From: Syntrophomonadaceae bacterium
Lineage (GTDB): Bacteria; Bacillota; Dethiobacteria; DTU022
Assembly: GCA_003552365.1 (NCBI GenBank)
Contig: PUKR01000019.1
Coordinates: forward strand, 1 to 19,867
Reading direction: 5' to 3'
DNA: 19,867 nucleotides
Program-made: the position numbers and the translations under genes
Notes under the pieces: model-generated
Seen by the model: only the letters and a program-made list of their open reading frames with translations
What the model was told of the DNA's origin: nothing
The model's database searches: none
Part shown: one piece after another, positions 1 to 5,197 of the stretch
Layout of the letters: every line of letters starts with the position of its first letter
Position numbering within the stretch: the stretch's first letter is position 1

Positions 1-22
1 AAAAAAAATATTGAAATAACTA

Positions 23-51
23 TTGACAAAGATCCCGGGCCATGCTATTAT
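23..51 (+). promoter_or_regulatory. SigA-type promoter for the candidate ncRNA
   Basis: A TTGACA box at 23-28 and a TATTAT box at 46-51 are separated by exactly 17 bases. The expected start site, about 7 bases after the -10 box, falls near base 58, the first base of the outer helix of the structured region downstream. No plus-strand reading frame follows, so the promoter most likely drives an RNA gene. Confidence 0.8.
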
Positions 52-57
52 ACTTTT

Positions 58-372
58 ACCAGGTTCCGAGAGACTCCAAGGTGAGCCGGGTCTGGTTCAA
101 GAGGAGAAACGGTGGAAGAAAAAGGTGGAAACCTTGCTCGGAAGCCGAAAGTATCCAGAAGAACCAGGCAGCTGCAAGGGACGGTAGCTGAAAGGTAAAG
201 GTAAGTTAAAGCTGAACTTTACCGGGAGGCGCCGGAAAAACCGCAGCGCAGAGTCTGAAGAAACTGGCCGGAGGTTGAAAAAGTCGCCTGCAGAGGCGAT
301 GGAAGCAACCGCAGAGGGTCGGTGGATACAGGGTCTGCAGGCAAAACCGCAGGTCTGTTGGAGCCTGGTTTT
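58..372 (+). ncRNA. Candidate structured non-coding RNA, family not recognised
   Basis: About 315 bases follow a near-consensus promoter, have no plausible plus-strand gene, and contain many complementary segments. ACCAGG (58-63) can pair with CCTGGT (364-369), closing the ends, with ACTCCAA near 75 opposite TTGGAG near 358. Internal helices include CTGGTTC 92-98 with GAACCAG 161-167, TCGG/CCGA at 138-148, CAGCT 169-173 with AGCTG 186-190, GGTAAAG 194-200 with CTTTACC 217-223, GCGCCGG 229-235 with CCGCAGCGC 241-249, GGTTG/TCGCCT with AGGCGA/CAACC at 273-310, and CTGC/GCAG at 335-352. Linkers are A-rich, as in ordered RNAs. I see none of the signature segments of RNase P RNA, tmRNA, SRP RNA or T-boxes. 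The RNA ends in TTTT directly at the hpt stop, which lies on the other strand. The structure is inferred from pairing by eye. Confidence 0.6.
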
Positions 373-373
373 A

Positions 374-931
374 TTATGTACTTTTCCGTGAACGGTCAAA
401 CTCGGCAATGAACTGCAGGTTGCGGTACCTTTCGTTATAATCGAGTCCGTAACCAACCACAAAAATATTGGGAATATCAAAACCTTTATAGTCGACAGGC
501 ACTTCCACGATTCGCCGCGCTTCCACATTTAAAAGGGTACAGACTTTAAGCCCGGCCGGGTTCCTGGTTTTTAAGTTGCGTAAAAGATAGCCCAGGCTTA
601 GCCCGGTATCGACAATGTCTTCAACAACAAGCACATTTTTACCGGTAATGCTTAGATCAAGATCCTTGGTTATCCTGACCACCCCGGCAGAATCTGCCTG
701 TTCGCTGTAATGTGAAATACTGATAAAATCGATTGCAAAGGGAATGCTCATGCTGCGGGTAAGATCAACCAAAAAATAAGTACTGCCGCGCAGGACCCCG
801 ATCATGATCAGTTCGCTGCCGGCATAATCCTTAGAAATCCTGCTTCCCAGCTCTTTTATCTTTTCTTCTATTTGTTCCCGGGTAAAAATTACTTTCAGCT
901 GGTCTTCACCATACGATTTTTTTTCATGCAA
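374..931 (-). CDS. hpt: Hypoxanthine phosphoribosyltransferase, atypical purine loop
   Basis: A cytoplasmic purine-salvage enzyme that transfers the phosphoribosyl group of PRPP to hypoxanthine or guanine. The 185-residue product is of normal family length. The PRPP-binding motif is clear (VLVVEDIVDTGLS, residues 100-112, with the acidic pair E104-D105), and so is the C-terminal base-binding stretch FVVGYGLDYNERYRNL (157-172). The loop usually reading LLDKPxRR reads LLNVEARR (133-140), so the Lys that contacts the purine 6-oxo group is Val136. The start is TTG at 929-931, with an AAGGTG ribosome binding site inside the last codons of the upstream gene, whose stop is only 2 bases away. Translational coupling is therefore likely. 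It is the last gene of the sufC operon and converges with the candidate ncRNA. Confidence 0.9.
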   Translation of the reverse strand: MHEKKSYGEDQLKVIFTREQIEEKIKELGSRISKDYAGSELIMIGVLRGSTYFLVDLTRSMSIPFAIDFISISHYSEQADSAGVVRITKDLDLSITGKNVLVVEDIVDTGLSLGYLLRNLKTRNPAGLKVCTLLNVEARRIVEVPVDYKGFDIPNIFVVGYGLDYNERYRNLQFIAEFDRSRKST

Positions 932-933
932 GC

Positions 934-1917
934 TTATTCACCTTTTTCCCGGTCAGTTTCCTGATCATAATCGATGCTATGTTTTTTCAACAGGCTTTCA
1001 AAGCCCCTTTTATCAATCAACCTAACATTTACATGGGGGTACAGTTCATTCATGCGCCTGATTTTTCGATTCTTTTTCCAGTCCTGTTTCGGTTTCTGGG
1101 TAGTTAGCTCGATATAAAGATCTTGATCGGGCAGGTAAAAATCAGGAGAAAATGCTTCTACCACATTGCCTTCGCTGTCCCATTCCAGGAGGAAAGTGTT
1201 GGGCTCGTATTCCCAGCGGATCCGGTAAAAATCAAGCATATGGGCAAATTCTTCCTCGCTGGGATGCATAAATTGTTCGGATTCTGCTTCAGCGGTTTCA
1301 GCGGGGGTGCAAAATACACTATCTTCGATTTCACTTTTTGGAGGCCCGTCTTTTACTTCCCGCGGCTCGGCATGGATACGGTAAGCCCCGACAATTATAT
1401 CAGCAACATCCTCCAGCTCAATGTACTCTGTATTTAGAACCAGGTTATAGTAACGCAAGTTATTCCAGTTAACATCAAAAACCTGCCTGTAATAAGAGAT
1501 CATGCCCCGATCTTTTTCTTTGACCAGTTTCACCGCTGTATCGGAATTAAGATTGTAAGTTTTCATTACCCTCTGCACCCTTTGGGTGAACTGGGCAATT
1601 ACCCTTACATGGATAGAGGGAGGATAGTCTTTAAACAAAATAGAACCGCCCCGGCCCAAAATAACCAGGTCGTTGCGGATAGCCAGATCGTATATATATT
1701 CGTGCATTGCTTCAATATAGCGGTGGGCGGAACGGTCCTGGTCATTTTCAAGATCAAGCTGCTCCAGATCTGCAGCGGGAATCTCAATACCGTGTTCAGA
1801 TAAACCCCGGGCAATTGAGTCTTTATTAATAAGCATAAATCCCGTCTTTTCAGAGACCAGGCGGGCTATTGTTTCGCCCCCACTCCCGAACTCACGTGAA
1901 ATGGTGATTATACCCAA
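934..1917 (-). CDS. Cytidylate-kinase-like protein fused to a PD-(D/E)XK nuclease-like domain
   Basis: A two-domain protein of 327 residues. Residues 1-180 resemble the cytidylate-kinase-like family (Cytidylate_kin2): a glycine-rich phosphate loop ISREFGSGGETIA (6-18), the segment LVILGRGGSILF (84-95), and later helices rich in Arg. A low-complexity acidic linker (about 183-222) leads to a C-terminal domain (about 222-312) with the order of a PD-(D/E)XK nuclease fold: an acidic helix EEEF, a beta hairpin, PDF at 258-260, YIELTTQK at 268-275 with E270, then a Lys/Arg-rich helix and a final strand VNVRLI. The usual Lys of ExK is Thr272, so K275 or a helix lysine may take its place. The start is TTG at 1915-1917 after a GGGGG ribosome binding site. 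It lies 19 bases after sufB and 2 bases before hpt. Substrate and nuclease activity are unknown. Confidence 0.8.
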   Translation of the reverse strand: MGIITISREFGSGGETIARLVSEKTGFMLINKDSIARGLSEHGIEIPAADLEQLDLENDQDRSAHRYIEAMHEYIYDLAIRNDLVILGRGGSILFKDYPPSIHVRVIAQFTQRVQRVMKTYNLNSDTAVKLVKEKDRGMISYYRQVFDVNWNNLRYYNLVLNTEYIELEDVADIIVGAYRIHAEPREVKDGPPKSEIEDSVFCTPAETAEAESEQFMHPSEEEFAHMLDFYRIRWEYEPNTFLLEWDSEGNVVEAFSPDFYLPDQDLYIELTTQKPKQDWKKNRKIRRMNELYPHVNVRLIDKRGFESLLKKHSIDYDQETDREKGE

Positions 1918-1936
1918 AAACGAACCCCCATCTTAT

Positions 1937-2854
1937 TTATTTAAGGAACCCGCTGATAATAGCTTCCTCGGCTTCTTCTTCGGTTAAGCCAAGGGCCATC
2001 AGTTTAATTAACTGTTCACCTGCTATTTTACCGATTGCCGCTTCATGAACCAGTTCAGCTTCGGCATTTTCAGCCCATATTTCCGGCACTGAACGAACTG
2101 TAGCCTGATCCATAATAATCGAGTCGCACTCCACGTGACCGCGCCCGGGCCCGTGAGCCAGTAGACGCGGGTTAAAGCTTTGTTTTGAATTGCCCTGGGC
2201 CACAGAGCGGGATACAATACGGGCGGTGCTTTCTTCACCCATCAAGTTAACCACCACATCGGAGTTGGCCGACTGTTCGCCGCCGGTTAGCAGGCGTTCG
2301 TACATAACCAGCCTGCCCCCGGCCTGTACTTCAGCCTCTGTAACCCGTGTGGTTTGATCGACACCCCGGATTTGCACCAGCTCAAGTTCGGCATAACCAC
2401 CTTCTTCAATAACCAAAACTGTTTTGGGATTAAGCACTTTTTTACCGCTACTTTCACCTTCAGCAAAATGCTTTTCGGTATAAATCAGGCGGGCCCCTTT
2501 ACGCACGTATATTTCATGCACTCCATCATGCTGGGCCTTGCCCGAGCCCGGGTTGTGAATTCCGCATCCGGCAACCAGGGTGATGTCCGCCCCCGGCCCG
2601 ATATCAATATGATTATAGACTAAATCGGAAAGCTCGGTTTCCGTGAGGATGACCGGTATGTGGATTGTCCCTTCCTTGCCTTCGTTTACCACTACATCAA
2701 TGCCGGGTTGATCCTTTTTGGGAGTGATTTCAATACCTTCCAGGGAACGTCGCTCAATGCCTTTACCATCTTTGCGAATATTGAAAGCTCCCGGGGGTTC
2801 ACCGTGCAGATCCGCTATCTCTTCCAAGAGTTTTTTATCGAGGGCAGTCAGCAT
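1937..2854 (-). CDS. sufB: SufB/SufD-family Fe-S scaffold, short (minimal SUF type)
   Basis: A 305-residue SufBD-family protein, the partner of the SufC ATPase in building iron-sulfur clusters in the cytoplasm. It is much shorter than E. coli SufB (about 495) and matches the short SufB of minimal SufCB systems in archaea and anaerobes. The core is the expected parallel beta-helix. The C-terminus carries HVECDS with C243, equivalent to the catalytic Cys405 of E. coli SufB, and ELVHEAAIGKIAGEQL (267-282) with E271, matching the conserved HEA segment. An extra cysteine lies at C97 in GCGIHN. The ATG at 2852-2854 has a strong GGAGGAG ribosome binding site inside sufC, and the two genes overlap by 20 bases. 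SufD, SufS, SufE and SufU are absent from the operon, so one SufB-type protein probably forms a homodimer on SufC. Confidence 0.9.
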   Translation of the reverse strand: MLTALDKKLLEEIADLHGEPPGAFNIRKDGKGIERRSLEGIEITPKKDQPGIDVVVNEGKEGTIHIPVILTETELSDLVYNHIDIGPGADITLVAGCGIHNPGSGKAQHDGVHEIYVRKGARLIYTEKHFAEGESSGKKVLNPKTVLVIEEGGYAELELVQIRGVDQTTRVTEAEVQAGGRLVMYERLLTGGEQSANSDVVVNLMGEESTARIVSRSVAQGNSKQSFNPRLLAHGPGRGHVECDSIIMDQATVRSVPEIWAENAEAELVHEAAIGKIAGEQLIKLMALGLTEEEAEEAIISGFLK

Positions 2855-3581
2855 AGATTTCTCCTCCCAGTTGACAGCTGTAACGGCAAGAGCACTCGGC
2901 GCTTTCTTTAATCCGGGGCCAGATTTCTTCCCGGCTGCCGCGCATACTGACAGTGCCGTCTTCTACAAGAATAATTTCATCAACCATGTTCAAAATCTTT
3001 TCCTGGTGCGAAATAACCACTGTAGTTGTATCTTCACGGTGACTGCTGCCAATCACATTAATCAACTGCTCGAAACTCCAAAGGTCAATGCCCGCCTCCG
3101 GTTCGTCAAAAATGCGCACCCTGGGGTTCTGGGCCAGCAGGGTAGCAATTTCAATCCTTTTAATCTCTCCGCCGGATAAACTGTTATCCAAAGTCCGTTC
3201 CAGGTATTCGTCGGGACAAAGGCCGATGTCGCGAAGCACCTGGCAGTTTACGTTATCAGAATATTTCATGGCCAATTCCAACATGTCTTTTACCGGCATC
3301 CCCTTAAACCGGGGCGGGTGTTGAAATCCATAACCGATCCCTTTACGGGCACGCTCACTGATGCCCAGTTCACTGATCTCTTCACCGTCAAAAAGCACCC
3401 GGCCTTTAGTTTGCCTGTATATACCCATGGCCACCCGGGCCACCGAAGATTTTCCGCTGCCGTTCGGCCCGGTTAATGCATACATCTTACCGGCCTCAAA
3501 TTCTAAATTAACATCATTTAAAATTGGGACTTTCTTTTCCCCTGTTTCCAGTTCCAGGTGTATATTTTCAAGTACCAGCAA
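2835..3581 (-). CDS. sufC: SufC-type ABC ATPase of Fe-S assembly with a cysteine-rich tail
   Basis: A soluble ABC ATPase of 248 residues that powers Fe-S cluster assembly on SufB. All motifs are present: Walker A GPNGSGKS (38-45), Q-loop Q87 in YGFQHPPRF, signature LSGGE (135-139), Walker B RIFDEPEAG (156-164) and the switch His in ISHQ (190-193). The IFDEPEAGIDL form is typical of SufC rather than of transporters, and no permease lies nearby. The last 20 residues hold four cysteines, ECSCRYSC (229-236) and DCPR (245-248), outside the normal fold. The assigned start is TTG at 3579-3581, with GGAG about 11 bases upstream, slightly long but workable. It is the first gene of the operon sufC-sufB-kinase/nuclease-hpt. 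Confidence 0.92.
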   Translation of the reverse strand: MLVLENIHLELETGEKKVPILNDVNLEFEAGKMYALTGPNGSGKSSVARVAMGIYRQTKGRVLFDGEEISELGISERARKGIGYGFQHPPRFKGMPVKDMLELAMKYSDNVNCQVLRDIGLCPDEYLERTLDNSLSGGEIKRIEIATLLAQNPRVRIFDEPEAGIDLWSFEQLINVIGSSHREDTTTVVISHQEKILNMVDEIILVEDGTVSMRGSREEIWPRIKESAECSCRYSCQLGGEIYADCPR

Positions 3582-3867
3582 TTTTGGATAAGCTCCTTTC
3601 CAACCTGCAATGTTGTTACTTACTCAGGCTTTTATCATATTCACCAGGTTGATGCTTAGCCGTGCTTTATTTTGGACAGGGTCCACCGCAGGTAAAACGG
3701 TCACAATAGACGACAAAGCAACAATTTTAGCAGGCTTGTATTATAATATTCGACAGATCAAAATGTTTTCCTTCCCCAATCAAAGCGGAAACAAAGACAA
3801 AACCTTTATTTCTAAGCCTCCTCCCCTTTACATGCCCCTGAAACAAGTTAAATTAAAAATGTGGTAC
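3582..3867. other. Divergent intergenic region between sufC and the toxin-antitoxin pair
   Basis: I see no credible gene here. On the minus strand a TATAAT box (3745 down to 3740) could be the -10 element of the sufC operon, but no good -35 box lies at the right distance; it would leave a leader of about 150 bases. Within that leader CAACCTG (3601-3607) and CAGGTTG (3645-3651) form a 7-bp inverted repeat just upstream of the sufC ribosome binding site, and GGACCCTGTCC near 3675-3685 is a small hairpin. I recognise no riboswitch or T-box signature. Confidence 0.4.
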
Positions 3868-3879
3868 TTGTGTACACAA
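3868..3879. promoter_or_regulatory. Perfect 12-bp palindrome upstream of the antitoxin promoter
   Basis: TTGTGTACACAA is a perfect palindrome ending 6 bases before the -35 box of the toxin-antitoxin promoter. It may be a second operator or an activator site. This is inferred from position alone. Confidence 0.45.
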
Positions 3880-3885
3880 AAACTA

Positions 3886-3914
3886 TTGACAAACTTGATC
3901 ACCGCCCCTATAAT
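3886..3914 (+). promoter_or_regulatory. Consensus SigA promoter of the toxin-antitoxin operon
   Basis: TTGACA (3886-3891) and TATAAT (3909-3914) are both perfect consensus hexamers with a 17-base spacer. The predicted start is near 3921, about 33 bases before the antitoxin ATG. Confidence 0.88.
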
Positions 3915-3918
3915 TTAA

Positions 3919-3937
3919 TGTAGTAACAGTGACTACA
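3919..3937. promoter_or_regulatory. Palindromic operator at the antitoxin transcription start
   Basis: TGTAGT (3919-3924) and ACTACA (3932-3937) are inverted arms around a 7-base centre that itself has AC/GT symmetry, so 18 of 19 positions obey the dyad. The site covers the predicted transcription start. That is where Phd/YefM antitoxins and their toxin complexes typically repress their own operon. Confidence 0.65.
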
Positions 3938-3953
3938 TTAGGGCGTGATTGCA

Positions 3954-4244
3954 ATGAAAAAAAATTATATCGGGATCCGCGAAGCCAGGATAAATTTAAG
4001 TAAGCTGATCCGGGACGTCCGTGACGGGATGGAAATAACTATTACCGACCGGGGTAAACCCGTAGCTAAACTGGTCCCGGCCGAGGGCAAGAGCCTTTCC
4101 CTGGAAGAAAGGATCCGGAATTATGAAAGCTGCGGGTTAATTGAATCCAGCTCCCGGGACGGAAGGGCTGAGCCGGAAGCCCCGATAGAACTGCCGGAGG
4201 AATATGCCCGGCGGTTCATCAGGGAGGAAAAGGACAATGGCTGA
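3954..4244 (+). CDS. Phd/YefM-family antitoxin
   Basis: A DNA-binding antitoxin of 96 residues. The N-terminal half, IGIREARINLSKLIRDV followed by a run ending GKPVAKLVP, is the standard Phd/YefM dimerisation and DNA-binding fold. The C-terminal half is charged and Pro/Glu-rich, as expected for the flexible toxin-neutralising tail. I chose the ATG at 3954 because the AGGG at 3940-3943 lies 10 bases upstream. An in-frame GTG at 3945 would leave no room for a ribosome binding site. The gene overlaps the toxin start by 8 bases (ATGGCTGA), giving coupled translation. Autoregulation through the 3919-3937 palindrome is likely. Confidence 0.9.
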   Translation: MKKNYIGIREARINLSKLIRDVRDGMEITITDRGKPVAKLVPAEGKSLSLEERIRNYESCGLIESSSRDGRAEPEAPIELPEEYARRFIREEKDNG

Positions 4245-4674
4245 ACGGATGGCCGTAATTTACTGGGATTCTTCCGCCCTATTGTCGTACCTGTTTAAAG
4301 ATGAGCACAGCGATATAATCAAAGAAAAAGCCCGCCAAAAGGGATTTCATCTATTGACCACACTGACTATCGCTGAGGCTTACACAGTGATCAGCAGGAT
4401 CCAAAGGGAAAACCTGCTGCCGGAGTTCGTAATCGACTCTCTTTTTGACATGCTGGAAGCCGGGCCATGGAGCCGTTTAAATATCGTGCCTGACAATTTG
4501 GCCCTGCGGGAACTGGCCCGGAAATGGCCGCTTCGCGGATCGAGCCTGTGGCACCTGGCCACGGCTAAAACTCTGCAGCATGAATTCCCGGAGCTAATGA
4601 TTCTAACCCTGGACCGGGAACTGGCCCGGGCATCGAAAGGGGAAAGTTTAAGGCTCTGCATCAGGGTTAAATAA
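4237..4674 (+). CDS. vapC: VapC-type PIN-domain toxin with one acidic residue replaced
   Basis: A PIN-domain protein of 145 residues, the family of Mg-dependent ribonuclease toxins. The first metal ligand is D11 in YWDSSALLSYL, the second E47 in TIAEAYTVISR, and the last D126 in LTLDRELARAS. The position usually occupied by the third Asp, in the LRGxDxxHLA motif, reads LRGSSLWHLATA, so Ser103 takes its place. I chose the ATG at 4237 because AGGGAGGAAAAGG lies directly upstream and it overlaps the antitoxin stop. An upstream in-frame ATG at 4204 would extend it by 11 residues without a comparable site. With the third acid missing, activity may be weak or lost. It is otherwise full length and co-transcribed with its antitoxin. 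Confidence 0.87.
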   Translation: MAERMAVIYWDSSALLSYLFKDEHSDIIKEKARQKGFHLLTTLTIAEAYTVISRIQRENLLPEFVIDSLFDMLEAGPWSRLNIVPDNLALRELARKWPLRGSSLWHLATAKTLQHEFPELMILTLDRELARASKGESLRLCIRVK

Positions 4675-4698
4675 TTAATAACGAAAGGGGATAAAAGT

Positions 4699-5061
4699 AT
4701 GAAGATGTGGCGTTGTGAAGTCTGCGGTTATTTGCACGAAGGAGAAGAACCCCCTGATATCTGTCCAAAATGCGGGGCTCCGAAGGAGAAATTCGAACTG
4801 CTCGATGAAGAGGAAGCAGAAATGATGCGCGATGCCCTGGCTACCAGGGAAAAGTACAATCAAATTTACGAGCACCTTGATGCAATCAACAAGATAGCCC
4901 AGGAAGGAATTGACTTGAACCTGGATGATGGGTGCAACCAAATTTTCAGCCAGACCCAGAAAGATATCGAGTCCATCCATCAAAAGATCAAGGAAGAACT
5001 GGCCGGACACGCCAGCGAGTGTATTTGGGTGAAAGTAGCCAGCGACGGGCTGCTGGAATAA
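4699..5061 (+). CDS. Rubredoxin-domain protein with a helical C-terminal domain
   Basis: A cytoplasmic protein of 120 residues. Residues 3-30 form a rubredoxin-like iron site of the short rubrerythrin type: C6xxC9 in WRCEVCGYLHEG and C22xxC25 in ICPKCGAP, with 12 residues between the pairs. The remaining 85 residues are predicted helical, rich in Glu, Lys and Gln, and carry two further cysteines (in DDGCNQIF and ASECIWV). The four-helix diiron domain of a rubrerythrin is absent, because no ExxH pairs are seen and the protein is too short. It is probably an electron carrier or redox sensor in peroxide defence, but no specific role can be assigned. AAAGGGG 9 bases before the ATG supports the start. 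It sits alone between the toxin and dnaK. Confidence 0.8.
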   Translation: MKMWRCEVCGYLHEGEEPPDICPKCGAPKEKFELLDEEEAEMMRDALATREKYNQIYEHLDAINKIAQEGIDLNLDDGCNQIFSQTQKDIESIHQKIKEELAGHASECIWVKVASDGLLE

Positions 5062-5102
5062 AAATTGTAAATAGGCAGATAACAAATTTTTTGATAAAGC
5101 TT

Positions 5103-5150
5103 GGGGCAAACCTTAAACAAGATCATTTTTTGCCAGTTAATATTTGCCCC
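5103..5150. promoter_or_regulatory. Repeat-containing control region upstream of dnaK
   Basis: GGGGCAAA (5103-5110) and TTTGCCCC (5143-5150) are perfect 8-base inverted arms 32 bases apart. A further TTTGCC copy at 5129-5134 is a direct repeat of the right arm, 14 bases apart. The right arm abuts CATAAT (5149-5154), a possible -10 box, although its -35 box is poor. No CIRCE element (TTAGCACTC-N9-GAGTGCTAA) or clear HAIR element is present. The repeats may be the binding sites of the chaperone regulator; this is inference. Confidence 0.45.
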
Positions 5151-5197
5151 ATAATCGCTAAATCCATTAAAAATAGAAAGGAAATGAGGTGAATAGT

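Noticed and set aside
97..528. Minus-strand open frame over the ncRNA region and hpt end
   Set aside because: It overlaps the well-supported hpt gene in another frame, and its product is low in family-like features. The region has a clear plus-strand promoter and folded RNA instead.
3675..3735. T-box-like GGTGGACC sequence in the sufC leader
   Set aside because: The conserved AGGGTGGNACCGCG core and a specifier stem-loop are missing, and sufC is not a T-box-type target.
3610..3918. Plus-strand open frame of 102 codons in the sufC/toxin-antitoxin intergenic region
   Set aside because: No ribosome binding site, no recognisable domain, and it runs across the palindrome and promoter of the toxin-antitoxin operon.
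5103..5124. Possible HAIR element (CTTG...CAAG) upstream of dnaK
   Set aside because: Only the outer four bases match CTTGAGT-N7-ACTCAAG and the spacing is one base too long.
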